From: Raineyella fluvialis | GTDB taxonomy: Bacteria; Actinomycetota; Actinomycetes; Propionibacteriales; Propionibacteriaceae | Assembly (NCBI RefSeq): GCF_009646095.1 | Contig: NZ_CP045725.1 | Coordinates: forward strand, 806,001-870,000 | DNA length: 64,000 nucleotides | Direction: 5' to 3' | Shown: in pieces, positions 9,483 through 18,822 of the stretch | How positions within the stretch are numbered: position 1 is the first letter of the stretch | Layout: each line of letters begins with the position of its first letter | Program-made: the position numbers and the translations under genes | The notes under the pieces: generated by a model | What the model saw: the letters and a program-made list of their open reading frames with translations, nothing else | Told to the model about the DNA's origin: nothing | Database searches by the model: none

Positions 9483-10751
9483 TCAGCCCTGCTGCGGCAG
9501 CAGGGCGTCGCGGCCGAGGTAGGGCCGCAGGGCCGCCGGCACCCGGACCGATCCGTCGGCCTGCTGGTGGTTCTCGAGCAGCATGACGATGATCCGGGTC
9601 ACCGCACACAACGTGCCGTTGAGCGTCGCCAGCGGGGCCGTGCCCTGCTCGAAGCGCCCGCGGATGTTGAGCCGGCGGGCCTGGAAGTCGGTGCAGTTCG
9701 ACGTCGAGGTGACCTCGCGGTACGTCTGCTGGGTAGGCAGCCACGCCTCGCAGTCGAACTTGCGCGCCGCGGACAGGCCGAGGTCCCCGGAGGCCACGTC
9801 GATCACCCGGAAGGGGATCTCCAGCGCCTCGAGGAACTCCTTCTCGAAGCCGAGCAGCCGGTGGTGCTCCCGCTCCGCGTCGGCCGGGTCGCAGTAGACG
9901 AACATCTCGACCTTGTCGAACCAGTGCACCCGGAAGATGCCGCGGGTGTCCTTGCCGTACGATCCCGCCTCGCGCCGGTAGGACGGGCTGTAGCCGACGT
10001 AGTGCTTCGGCAGCGACTCGACGATCTCGTCCATGTGGTAGCCAGCCAGCGGCACCTCGGCGGTGCCGACCAGGTACATGTCGTCGCGCTCGAGCCGGTA
10101 GACGTCCTCGGCCGCCTGACCGAGGAAGCCGGTGCCCTCCATCGCGGCCGGCTTCACCAGCGCCGGCGGGATGATCGGGGTGAAGCCCCACTCCAGCGCC
10201 TTGCGCATCGCCAGGTTGATCAGCGCCAGTTCCAGCTCGGCACCCTGCCCGGTGAGGTAGTAGAAGCGGGAGCCGGACACCTTCGCGCCACGCTCCATGT
10301 CGATGGCGCCGAGGATCTCGCCGAGCTCCAGGTGGTCCCGCGGGGTGAATCCCTCGGCCTCGAAGTCGCGCGGCGTACCGATGGCCTCGAGCAGGACGAA
10401 GTCCTCCTCCCCACCGACCGGCACCTCCGGCGCGATGATGTTGCCCAGTCCCCGCAGCCGCTCGGTGAAGGCCGCGTCGGCCTCCTTGCTGGCGGCCTCG
10501 TGCTCCTTGACCTCCGCGGCGAGGGCCTTGGTGTGCTCCAACAGCTCCTGCTTCTCGGCGCCCTTGGCGCGGCCGACGAGCTTGCCGAGGTCCTTCTGCT
10601 CGGCGCGCAGCGTCTCGAAGGCGGTGATCGCACTGCGGCGCTTCTCGTCCAGCACGAGGAGCTCGTCGACGACAGACTCGGACCCGCCGCGTGCCCTCTG
10701 CGAGGCTCGAAGGCGGTCGGGGTCCTGGCGCAGCAGCTTGGGATCAATCAC
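9483..10751 (-). CDS. serS: Serine--tRNA ligase
   Basis: Charges tRNA-Ser with serine. The 422-aa protein has the N-terminal antiparallel coiled-coil arm (about residues 30-100, rich in charged heptads), then class II catalytic motifs: motif 2 region [19 protein letters not shown] and the serine-site/motif 3 segments [17 protein letters not shown] and [22 protein letters not shown] start at 10751. It leads the serS-HAD pair and is divergent from the PAP2-kinase gene. Two tRNA-Ser genes lie a few kb away, probably by chance. Confidence 0.97.
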   Translation of the reverse strand: MIDPKLLRQDPDRLRASQRARGGSESVVDELLVLDEKRRSAITAFETLRAEQKDLGKLVGRAKGAEKQELLEHTKALAAEVKEHEAASKEADAAFTERLRGLGNIIAPEVPVGGEEDFVLLEAIGTPRDFEAEGFTPRDHLELGEILGAIDMERGAKVSGSRFYYLTGQGAELELALINLAMRKALEWGFTPIIPPALVKPAAMEGTGFLGQAAEDVYRLERDDMYLVGTAEVPLAGYHMDEIVESLPKHYVGYSPSYRREAGSYGKDTRGIFRVHWFDKVEMFVYCDPADAEREHHRLLGFEKEFLEALEIPFRVIDVASGDLGLSAARKFDCEAWLPTQQTYREVTSTSNCTDFQARRLNIRGRFEQGTAPLATLNGTLCAVTRIIVMLLENHQQADGSVRVPAALRPYLGRDALLPQQG

Positions 10752-10801
10752 GGGGCCAGCCTAGCGGCCCACTGTGGCCGCCGGACGCCTAGGATCGTTC
10801 C

Positions 10802-12378
10802 ATGTCCGAGCCTCTTCCCCACCGTGTCCGGCTCTGGCTGCCGCCGACCGCACTGCTGGTGTACGTCGTCTGGACCCTGCTCGCCGTCTCCGGGCTGTTG
10901 GGGCCGTTCGATCGGCTCCTGCTGCTCGACCCACCGCTCGACCGGGCCCACGGCGCGTTCCAGCTGCTCGCCGCGGTGGGCATCGTCGGCGCCCCCGTCG
11001 TGCTCTACACGGGACTCGTGCTGCTGGCGTACTGGGCCTACCGCCGCCGGTTGCGGGAGCTGGCGCTGGCGATCGTGCTCGCCGGCGCGCTGTCCTGGGC
11101 CGGCATCACCCTGGCGAAGATCGTCCTGCGGATGCCCCGACCGCCGTACTCCCCCGACATCCTCGCGGTGAGCGGCTGGGGCTACCCGTCCGGCCACCTG
11201 TCCGCGATCGTGACGGTCGCCGTGATGGTCACCGCGACGATGATGACGACCCGCCAGTCGCACGCCACCACCCGTGGTTGGCGGGTCGGCGGCGTGGCGC
11301 TGGTGCTCCTCTACGCGATCGACCGCTGGGGCCTGGGGGCGCACTGGTTCTCCGACATCGTCGGCGGCGCCCTGTGGGGGCGGTCGCGTCCGGCTGGGCA
11401 CTCCTGCTCGCCAAGGTGCACGTCCACGGCCAACCCGCCCCCGGCCCCATCGATCCCGCCCCGGACTCGGTCGAGGAGCCGCCCCGCGCCGCGGTGATCT
11501 ACAACCCGACGAAGGTGCTCGACGTGCCGACCTTCGTCCGCCACGTGGACTTCGAGCTCACCGGCCGGGGCTGGCGCCGGGCGATCTGGCTGCCGACCAC
11601 CGAGGACGACCCCGGTGTGGAGATGACGGCGATCGCCGTCCGCAAAGAGGTGGACCTGGTGATCGGCGCCGGGGGCGACGGCACCGTGCGGGTGATCGCG
11701 GCCGGTCTGGCCGGGTCCGGCATCCCGCTGGCGATCGTCCCCGCCGGCACCGGCAACCTGCTGGCCCGCAACATGGGGATCCCGCTGGACGAGGTCCGGG
11801 CGCTGGAGACCGCGTTCGAGGGGGTGGACCGCACGATCGACCTGATCAAGGTCAGCGCCGACGGCGGTGAGCCGGACCACTTCTGCGTGATGGCCGGGAT
11901 CGGCATCGACGCCGCCATCGTCGGGGAGGCGGACAAGGACCTCAAACGTGCCCTCGGCAACACCGCGTACCTGGTCTCGGCGGCTCAGCACGCCGACCAT
12001 GCGGCGCTGGACACCCGCGTCTGGGTCGACGGGGTCCCCGTCCTGCGCACCCGCGCTCATGTCGCCCTGATCGGCAACGTCGGGCTGCTCCAGGGTGGCA
12101 TCCAGCTGATGCCGGAGGCCCGGCCCGACGACGGCAAACTCGACCTGTTGGTGGCCTCCCCGCGCAGCCTGCGCGACTGGGTCAGCGTCTTCACCCGGGT
12201 GCTGACCCGGGGGAACCGAACGGACGAGCGGCTGACCCGGCTGTCCGGTGGCAGCGTGGAGATCGTCGTCGACCAGCCGGACAGCTACGAGTTGGACGGC
12301 GACCCCCAGGGGACCTGCACCCGGCTGACCGCCGAAGTGGTTCCGGCCGCCCTGGTCCTGCGGGTGCCGGCCCCGTGA
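10802..12378 (+). CDS. PAP2 phosphatase / diacylglycerol-kinase fusion, one apparent frameshift
   Basis: The first half is an integral membrane PAP2 phosphatase with all three motifs (KIVLRMPRPP, GYPSGHLS, HWFSDIVGG) and about five membrane spans. The second half is a lipid kinase of the DAGK/LCB5 family with VIGAGGDGTVRVIAAG and IVPAGTGNLLARNMGIP. The halves lie in different frames, broken at the five-G run 11376-11380. One added G gives ALWGAVASGWALLLAKV and a single protein of about 525 aa, an arrangement known in actinobacteria as a bifunctional PAP2/DAGK protein. Probable role: recycling phosphatidate or undecaprenyl/diacylglycerol lipids at the membrane. The end converges directly on the next minus-strand gene. 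Confidence 0.85.
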
Positions 12379-12906
12379 TCACTTCCAGGTCAGGCTGTCG
12401 AGGATCTGCTTGATGTCGGCGGAGGCGTCCTTGTCCTTCGGCCAGGACCAGTTGAGCGCGACGAGCTTGCCGCCGGTCTCCAGGTAGTACTGGTGCAGCA
12501 CCAGGCCCTCGGCCTCGGCCTGCAGGCCGGTCAACCGGCGACCGCCGGCCGTCACGGCGGGCGCGTCGGTGGCACCCGGCATCGCCGCCTTCGCCTGCTG
12601 CACGAGGGTGTCGCGGCTGCGGCCGGAGGTGTCGACGAAGACGCTGAAGGAGATCCCGGAGCTCAGCCCGTCCTTGGCGAGGTAGGCGTCGATCTGGCCG
12701 GAGGTGTCCGAGGACCCGAGATCGGTCCAGCCCTGCGGGACCACGACCGAGTAGAGGGGGCGCTGCAGCGTCCCGCCGGGCGCGACCCCCGTCGTCGGGG
12801 TGGGCGTCACCGGGGTGACCGGCGCGGTCCCGGAGGCACAGCCGCCGACCAGCAGGGTGGCGACGGCGACGGCCGCCACGGCCGCGGCGCGCAGGGTCCT
12901 GGTCAT
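12379..12906 (-). CDS. Putative lipoprotein
   Basis: A 175-aa secreted lipoprotein: Arg-containing N-terminus, hydrophobic core AAAVAAVAVATLL and lipobox VGGC (Cys at about 23), then a Pro/Thr-rich linker. The globular part (PLYSVVVPQGWTDLG onward, with VLHQYYLETGGKLVALNW) resembles actinobacterial envelope proteins of unknown role. It lies just downstream of pheA on the same strand, 10 nt apart. Function not recognised. Confidence 0.72.
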   Translation of the reverse strand: MTRTLRAAAVAAVAVATLLVGGCASGTAPVTPVTPTPTTGVAPGGTLQRPLYSVVVPQGWTDLGSSDTSGQIDAYLAKDGLSSGISFSVFVDTSGRSRDTLVQQAKAAMPGATDAPAVTAGGRRLTGLQAEAEGLVLHQYYLETGGKLVALNWSWPKDKDASADIKQILDSLTWK

Positions 12907-12916
12907 GGCCCGCAGC

Positions 12917-13852
12917 CTACTGGGCCGGGTGGCGCAGGCCGTCCAGCCAGCGCTGGGCGGCGGCGTACGCCTCGGTGGTCTGGCCCTCGTCGAGGATCGG
13001 CGCCTGCCGGTCCGCCCGCGGGTAGGAACCGAGGAAGGTCACCTTGGCGCACACCCGGTGCAGGCCGGTGAGGGTCTCCTGCATCCGGGGGTCGTCCAGG
13101 TGGCCCTCGGCGTCGATGGAGAAGCAGTAGCTGCCGAGCGCCTGCTTCGTCGGTCGCGACTCGATCCGGGTCATGTTCACCCCGTGCCCGGCGATCTGTT
13201 CGAGGATGCCCAGCAGCGAACCGGAACGGTCGACCTTCATGTACGCCACCAGCGTGGTCTTGTCGGCGCCGGTGGCCGGCGGCGGTGTGCTCGGCCGGGT
13301 GACGACGACGAACCGGGTGACGGCGTCCTCGTTGTCCGCGATGCCGTCGGCGAGGATCTCCAGACCGTTCATCTCGCCGGCGATCCGGGCACAGATGGCC
13401 GCGTCGTGCGGGGAGTCCGGATCGGAGACCTCAACCGCGGCCGCCGCGGTCGAGGGCCCCTCGGTGACGACCGCCCGGGGCAGGTGATGGGCCACCCACA
13501 TCCGCGTCTGGGCGGCCGCATGCGGATGGGTGAGCACCGCCCGGACATCGGCCAGCCCGGTGCCGGGGCGCACACACAGCGCGAACTGCACCGGCAGCAG
13601 CACCTCGCGCCGGATCATCAGCGGGTGCGTCTCGTCGGCGGCCAACTGGTCCAGGGTTGCGCTCACCCCGCCCTCGAGGGAGTTCTCGATCGGGACGAAC
13701 GCGGCGTCGATCTCACCGGCGCGGACCGCGTCGAGCGCGGCGACCACCGAGCGGAACGGCGTCAGCACGTCCTCGTCGCCGGCGATCAGTAGCAGGGCCT
13801 GGTGGGTGAAGGTCCCGGCCGGGCCGAAGTATCCGTACGTCAGGGGAGACAC
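12917..13852 (-). CDS. pheA: Prephenate dehydratase
   Basis: Converts prephenate to phenylpyruvate in phenylalanine synthesis. The catalytic domain starts YGYFGPAGTFTHQALL and carries PIENSLEGGV and the catalytic DAVTRFVVV (Thr-Arg-Phe). A C-terminal ACT domain (about residues 210-285) includes GSLLGILEQIAGHGVNMT and the phenylalanine-binding ESRPTK, so feedback inhibition is expected. The GTG at 13852 is chosen because it gives the family's usual N-terminus; the frame stays open upstream but that part is not protein-like. It is divergent from larB. Confidence 0.94.
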   Translation of the reverse strand: MSPLTYGYFGPAGTFTHQALLLIAGDEDVLTPFRSVVAALDAVRAGEIDAAFVPIENSLEGGVSATLDQLAADETHPLMIRREVLLPVQFALCVRPGTGLADVRAVLTHPHAAAQTRMWVAHHLPRAVVTEGPSTAAAAVEVSDPDSPHDAAICARIAGEMNGLEILADGIADNEDAVTRFVVVTRPSTPPPATGADKTTLVAYMKVDRSGSLLGILEQIAGHGVNMTRIESRPTKQALGSYCFSIDAEGHLDDPRMQETLTGLHRVCAKVTFLGSYPRADRQAPILDEGQTTEAYAAAQRWLDGLRHPAQ

Positions 13853-13891
13853 CCCGCCAGCGTAACGGTGACCTACAGTCGCTGTGTGGCG

Positions 13892-14563
13892 ATGGAACAC
13901 GACTGGGCGACCCTGGACCTGCACCGGGCGGCCCGCACCGGCGATCCCGAGGTGGTGTACGGGGCGGGCAAGACCCCCGAGCAGGTCCTCACCCTGCTGC
14001 ACGACCTGCACGAGGCCCACCCGGACCGGGCGGTGCTCGCCACCCGGCTCACCCCCGAGGCGCACGACGTCATCGCCGCGGCCCTGCCCGAGGCCACACT
14101 CGACGCCGTCGCCCGGACGGTGACGTACGGTCCCCTGCCGGAGCCGCACGGGACGGTCGCGGTGATCGCCGCGGGGACCTCCGACGGGCCGGTCGCCGCG
14201 GAGGCGGCCGTCACCGTCCGCGCGTTCGGTGCGCGGGCCGAACGGATCACCGACGTCGGTGTCGCCGGCATCCACCGGATCCTCGAGGCCCGGCCGCGGT
14301 TCGCCGACGCGGACGCGCTGATCGTCATCGCGGGGATGGAGGGCGCGTTGCCGTCGGTCGTCGGCGGGCTCGTCGGCATCCCCCTGGTGGCGGTGCCCAC
14401 CTCCGTCGGCTACGGCGCGAACTTCGGCGGACTCTCCGCACTGCTCGGCATGCTCAACTCCTGCGCTCCCGGCGTCGTCGTGGTCAACATCGACAACGGC
14501 TTCGGCGCCGGGGTGCACGCCGCCCGGATCGCCCGGGCCGTGGGTGCGCAGGCGGGCCGATGA
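13892..14563 (+). CDS. larB: Nickel-pincer cofactor biosynthesis protein LarB
   Basis: LarB carboxylates and hydrolyses nicotinic acid adenine dinucleotide to start the nickel-pincer cofactor of lactate racemase-type enzymes. It is related to AIR carboxylase PurE. Visible signatures are VVYGAGKTPEQV, IAAGTSDGPVAAEA, VGVAGIHRIL, VIAGMEGALPSVVGGL and VPTSVGYGANFGGLSALLGMLNSCAPG. Start ATG 13892 (GTG 13886 possible). The last 4 nt overlap larC. The sulfur-inserting LarE is not in this window. Confidence 0.93.
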   Translation: MEHDWATLDLHRAARTGDPEVVYGAGKTPEQVLTLLHDLHEAHPDRAVLATRLTPEAHDVIAAALPEATLDAVARTVTYGPLPEPHGTVAVIAAGTSDGPVAAEAAVTVRAFGARAERITDVGVAGIHRILEARPRFADADALIVIAGMEGALPSVVGGLVGIPLVAVPTSVGYGANFGGLSALLGMLNSCAPGVVVVNIDNGFGAGVHAARIARAVGAQAGR

Positions 14564-15792
14564 CCGCCGACCTGCTCTGGATCGACGCCGCCGCGGGGAT
14601 CGCCGGTGACATGCTGCTCGGCGCCCTGCTCGACGCCGGCGCGGACCTCGACCTCGTCCGCCGCTGCGTCGGCGCCGTCCATCCCGACGTCGACGTGCAG
14701 GTGGCCCCCACCACCCGCCACCACCTCGCGGCGACGAAGGCCACCGTGGTCGACCGCTCGACCGGCCGCGCCGCCGACGCGCATCATCCGCACGAACACC
14801 ATCACCCGCACCGGCCGTGGCGCGAGGTCCGCGACCTGCTCGCGGCCGCCGACCTCCCCGAGACGGTACGCGAGCGCGCCCAGCGGACGTTCGAGGTGTT
14901 GGCCCGGGCCGAGGCGCAGGTCCACGGCGTCGCCCCCGAGGACGTCGAGTTCCACGAGGTCGGCTCCCTGGACGCGATCGGCGACGTCGTCGGCTGCTGC
15001 GCGGCGCTGGTCGACCTGGCGCCCCGGCGGGTGGTCTGCTCGGCGGTCACCGTCGGGCACGGCGACCAGGTGCTCGGCGCCCACGGCCGGATCCCTGTCC
15101 CGGGCCCCGCGGTGACGAACATCGCCATCACCCACGCCGTGCCGGTCTCCGCCGGACCGGTCGCCCTGGAGATGGCCACCCCCACGGGGATGGCGCTCGC
15201 GGCGGCATGGGCCGACGAGTTCGGCCCGATGCCGACGATGACGATCACCACCACCGGGCTGGGCGCCGGCACCCGTGACCCCGAGGGGATCGCCAACGTG
15301 GTGCGCGTCGTTCTGGGGCGTACGCCGCAGGGCCAGGCCCCGACCCAGATCCTTCTGGAAACCAACGTCGATGACCTCGACCCCCGGCTGTGGCCCGGCG
15401 TCCTGGCGGACCTGCTCGACGCCGGCGCGGCCGACGCCTGGCTCACCCCGATCGTGATGAAGAAGGGCCGCCCCGCCCATACCCTCGCCGTGCTCTGTGA
15501 CCCGGCCGACCGCGCCACGGTGATCGGCATCGTGGCGGCCGCGACGACCGCCATCGGCCTGCGGGAGACGGCGGTGGTCAAGCACACCGTCGAGCGGGAG
15601 CTGGTGAGCGTCGAGGTCGACGGCCGCCCGATCGCGGTCAAGGTCGCCCGGCGGGACGGTCAGGTGGTCAACGTCCAGCCGGAGTTCCGCGACGTCGAGG
15701 CGTACGCCGCGGCGGCCGGCCTGCCGGTCAAGCGGGCTCTTGCCCGGGCGGCCGCTGCCGCCGATGCCCTATGGCGTCCCGATAGGAGTTGA
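14560..15792 (+). CDS. larC: Nickel-pincer cofactor biosynthesis protein LarC
   Basis: CTP-dependent nickel insertase (cyclometallase) that finishes the nickel-pincer cofactor. Family marks are WIDAAAGIAGDMLLGALLDAG, EDVEFHEVGSLDAIGD, ETNVDDLDPRLWPGVLADLL and TPIVMKKGRPAHTLAVL. A histidine cluster at residues about 74-86 (AHHPHEHHHPHRP) probably binds nickel. In Lactiplantibacillus the gene is read as two ORFs joined by programmed frameshifting; here it is one uninterrupted frame of 410 codons. It overlaps larB by 4 nt, and its 3' end overlaps the convergent mannosyltransferase by about 65 nt. Confidence 0.95.
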   Translation: MTADLLWIDAAAGIAGDMLLGALLDAGADLDLVRRCVGAVHPDVDVQVAPTTRHHLAATKATVVDRSTGRAADAHHPHEHHHPHRPWREVRDLLAAADLPETVRERAQRTFEVLARAEAQVHGVAPEDVEFHEVGSLDAIGDVVGCCAALVDLAPRRVVCSAVTVGHGDQVLGAHGRIPVPGPAVTNIAITHAVPVSAGPVALEMATPTGMALAAAWADEFGPMPTMTITTTGLGAGTRDPEGIANVVRVVLGRTPQGQAPTQILLETNVDDLDPRLWPGVLADLLDAGAADAWLTPIVMKKGRPAHTLAVLCDPADRATVIGIVAAATTAIGLRETAVVKHTVERELVSVEVDGRPIAVKVARRDGQVVNVQPEFRDVEAYAAAAGLPVKRALARAAAAADALWRPDRS

Positions 15793-17361
15793 CCGTGGCC
15801 ACCCCCTGGTGCCAACGGTCCCGCAGGGTCGGGGCGGGTCCGTTGCGTTCCGCCCGGCGCCGCAGCGCGTCCTGGTGCCACCACCAGGCGATGACGGCGA
15901 GCACCGCCCACTGCACGGCCGGGGAGAAGGTGTCGCGGATGCGGGCAGCGGCCGCGCTCAGGCTCTGGCCGTAGTCCAGGCCGCGGCCCGGGATGTAGGA
16001 CAGGGACAGCAACATCCCGCGCCAGATGAACAGCCCGTCGAGCCGTGTCGCGCCGACCAGCACCAGGGCCCCCAGGCGATCAGGTCGTACCAGGACAGGG
16101 TGTAGAGCGAGGTGGTGAGCCAGCCGACCGACAGCAGCAGGGCGGTGCGGACGGCGATGGTGATGGGGTCCCGATCGGGTGCGACACCGTCGGGGGTACC
16201 GGCGACGGCGTGCCAGGGCAGCACCCGGGACAGCATCCACGCGATGGTGAGCGTGCCTGCGTAGGAGACCACGCCGAGCACCCCGGTCGCCGCCGGGACC
16301 GGCAGGAAATAGGTCAGCACGGTGTAGAACGGCTGCGCCCAGGACCCGACGGAGACGTAGGAGGTGTTGCGCAGCGCCGCGAAGAGCGCCCCCGGCGCGA
16401 ACAGCCCGTACAGCAGCCCCATCGACAGGGCCGTCCCCACCAGCAGTCCGACGAGTTTGCGTGGCTGGCGCCGGTAGCCCCACACCATCGCCAGTCCGTA
16501 GAGCCCGATGCTCAGCTTGCAGGCGCCGGCCAGGCCCATCATCACCCCCGCGCCGATGGACGTCTTGCGCATCAGCATGATGCCGAGCATGGCGAACATC
16601 ACCGACCAGCCCTCGTTGTGGGCCCCGGCGGTGATCGCCCAGATCAGCAGCGGGTTGGCGATGGTGAGCAGGGCGGCGCGGCCCTTGAGCTGTTCGTCGC
16701 CGTGGGCGAGCCAGACCACCACGGCGCTGGTGACCAGGAACGGGATGAACGCCGACAGCTGCAGCCAGAAGACGATGTCGTGCATGTTGAGGCCGCCGAA
16801 CCGGTTGGCGAGCAGCTGCACCCAGGACATGATCGGCCCGTACACGCTCGGGGTGTCCTGCCAGGGGCGTTCGGTCCACCGCAGCACCGGGTCGAACTGG
16901 CTGCGGAAGACGGCGGCCGGCGTGATGTCGTACGGGTTCATCCCGAGGGCCTGCAGCCGGCCGTACGCCGCGTACATCAGCACGTCGGCGGAGGTCAGCG
17001 GCGGCACCATCAGCGTGGCGACGTTGAGCACGACGCCGAAGGTGAACACCCGCCAGACCGTGGGGGTCCAGCCGTCCCGGACCGCCCGGACCGCGATGGA
17101 CAGGCCGACGCCACCGATGATCACGGCGCCGTACAGCACGCCGGAGACCACCCACTCCCCCGGCGTCGGGACGGTCCCGGACGGCAGGTAGTAGGGCGGC
17201 AGCAGTGACGCCCGGGGGCCGAGCGTGAGGGTGACCGCGGACGGGCCCAGCACGCCGACCGCCACCGTGAGCAGGGTGGCGAGCAGGATCAGCCCGAGGC
17301 CGACCCGCGGGCTGTTCCGCCAGGTCAGGCCGGCCGGCGGCAACCAGGACGTACGCATCAC
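15728..17361 (-). CDS. MptB-like polyprenol-phosphate mannosyltransferase, one apparent frameshift
   Basis: GT-C type integral membrane enzyme with a dozen or so hydrophobic segments, likely alpha-1,6-mannosyltransferase using polyprenyl-phosphate-mannose for lipoglycan synthesis. Marks: PPLTSADVLMYAAYGRL in the first large loop, GMNPYDITPA, SVYGPIMSWVQLLANRFGG and AHNEGWSVMFAMLGI. The frame breaks at C-run 16069-16073. One added base joins SWYDLIAWG to ALVLVGATRLDGLFIWRGML and leads to the stop at 15728, giving about 544 aa. It overlaps the downstream-facing end of larC, and aat follows it upstream by a 4-nt overlap. Confidence 0.82.
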
Positions 17362-18095
17362 TGGCCTAGGCTAACCGTCCGCCAGTCGTCCGGGATCCGC
17401 CACCGGGGCAGGGGCAGCGCCAGGGCCCGGCGGAGCCGTCGCAGGTAGTCCTCCCGGGAGACCTCCACCACCCCGAGACTGGCCAGGTGCTCGGTCCGCC
17501 ACTGCACGTCGAGCAACCGGCGATCCGCGTCGCCGCTCGCCGCCAGCATCGCGACCAGACCCATCAGCGCGACCTTGGAGGCGTCCCGGCCGATCACCGG
17601 GTCGTGGAACATCGACTCCCCGGCGAACAACCCGCCGTAGCCGACCCCGTACAGCCCGCCGGCGAGCCGCCCGTCCGGCGTCCAGGCCTCCACGGAGTGG
17701 GCGCGACCGGCCCGGTGCAACTCGGAGTACACCGCCACCACGCTCTCGTCGATCCAGCCGCCTTCCCGGTCCTGTCCGCCGCAGGCGGCCAGCACGGCCG
17801 CGAAGTCCCGATCGACGCTCACCTCGAAGTGCTTGGCGCTCTTGCGCAACGAGCGGGGCACGCGGAGCTCCTCCAGCGGCAGGATCCCGCGCGCCACGGG
17901 GGAGAACCAGCCGATCCAGTCGGCGGGCGGCAGTTCGTCGGAGACGTCCTCGGAGATCGGCATGGGGAACATCCCGTTCACGTACGCCCGCATGACGAGC
18001 GGCGCGTCCATGCCGATGGTCAGCGCCACCAGGTCCTGGTCCGCCCACTGCCCCGGGCCTGGCAGCGGGGCGGGGTCGAGATAGGGGCGGGCCAT
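17358..18095 (-). CDS. aat: Leucyl/phenylalanyl-tRNA--protein transferase
   Basis: Adds Leu or Phe to the N-terminus of proteins with N-terminal Arg/Lys, marking them for ClpS-ClpAP (N-degron pathway). The 245-aa protein shows AYVNGMFPMP, WFSPVARGILPL, CGGQDREGGWIDESVV, HSVEAWTPDGRLAGGLYGV, GGLFAGESMF and DVQWRTEHLASLG, all typical. Start ATG 18095; the frame is open far upstream but that part is antisense to the EcsC gene. It shares a 4-nt overlap with the mannosyltransferase start, suggesting an operon. Confidence 0.94.
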   Translation of the reverse strand: MARPYLDPAPLPGPGQWADQDLVALTIGMDAPLVMRAYVNGMFPMPISEDVSDELPPADWIGWFSPVARGILPLEELRVPRSLRKSAKHFEVSVDRDFAAVLAACGGQDREGGWIDESVVAVYSELHRAGRAHSVEAWTPDGRLAGGLYGVGYGGLFAGESMFHDPVIGRDASKVALMGLVAMLAASGDADRRLLDVQWRTEHLASLGVVEVSREDYLRRLRRALALPLPRWRIPDDWRTVSLGQ

Positions 18096-18156
18096 GAGGC
18101 CATTATGGGTGGAATCCCGGACCGGCCACGCCGGGACGGGGACGTACGCTGGGCCC

Positions 18157-18810
18157 ATGGCAGACGAGGTGTCCCGCAATTCCGCCCGGTCGACGGCCGG
18201 CACGACGCTGCGCCGGATCCTCGATCTGGCGATCGACGGCGTCCCCTCGATGCCGGGGGCGAAGGCGGTGGCGGCGAAGCAGTTGCAGAAGCACCCGCGC
18301 ACCGACGAGGCCGTCGACGCGGTGATCAGCTCCCACATCGCCCTGGCCTCGGCGTCGGGGTTCCTCAGCAATGTCGGCGGCCTCGTCGTCACCGCGATCA
18401 GCCTGCCCATGAACATCGTCGGGCTGGCCGTGCTGCAGGCCCGGATGGTGGCGGCGATCGCCCATCTGCGCGGCTACGACATCGAGGACACCCGGGTGCG
18501 CACCGCCGTGTTGATGTGCCTGATGGGTGGGGAGGAAGTCACCCGGCTGGTGGGCAAGGGCAAGCTGCCCGGCACCCCGCTGCTGATCGCCACCGCACCG
18601 ATCGCGAATGCCAGTCTCTACGAGGACGTCTCCGAGAAGGTCGTCGCGTCGTTGCTCACCATCCATGGCGGCAAGTCCGTCGGGGTGCTGGCGACCAAGC
18701 GCATCCCCATCATCGGGGGCGGGATCGGCGCTGTCTTCGACGGGGTCGCCACCCGCCAGATCGGCACCTTCGCCCGGGGTGAGTTGGTGCAGCGCCGCGC
18801 GATCGGCTAG
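18157..18810 (+). CDS. EcsC-family protein
   Basis: A 217-aa protein with the EcsC-type core: AVDAVISSHIALASASGF, the hydrophobic stretch NVGGLVVTAISLPMNIVGLA, LQARMVAAIAHLRGYD, RTAVLMCLMGGEEVTRL and the Gly-rich end IPIIGGGIGAVFDGVAT. EcsC proteins are membrane-associated and of unclear biochemical role, first described beside an ABC exporter in Bacillus. It is divergent from aat (61-nt gap) and convergent with the GH13 gene. Confidence 0.8.
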   Translation: MADEVSRNSARSTAGTTLRRILDLAIDGVPSMPGAKAVAAKQLQKHPRTDEAVDAVISSHIALASASGFLSNVGGLVVTAISLPMNIVGLAVLQARMVAAIAHLRGYDIEDTRVRTAVLMCLMGGEEVTRLVGKGKLPGTPLLIATAPIANASLYEDVSEKVVASLLTIHGGKSVGVLATKRIPIIGGGIGAVFDGVATRQIGTFARGELVQRRAIG

Positions 18811-18822
18811 CACCCGCCGCGC

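Noticed and set aside
8562-11171. Very long open frame antisense to the HAD and serS genes
   Set aside because: Composition is that of a shadow frame (Asp/Arg/Gly/His-rich, no motif) and the opposite strand has complete HAD and seryl-tRNA synthetase motifs.
14764-14815. His-rich stretch in larC as a separate metal-sensor peptide
   Set aside because: It is in frame inside LarC, where variable His-rich loops are usual for nickel insertases.
2856-16073. Programmed ribosomal frameshifting as a shared mechanism for the split genes
   Set aside because: Sites lack a common slippery sequence or downstream structure, all need the same one-base addition in G/C runs, and the affected genes are unrelated, so sequence error explains them better.
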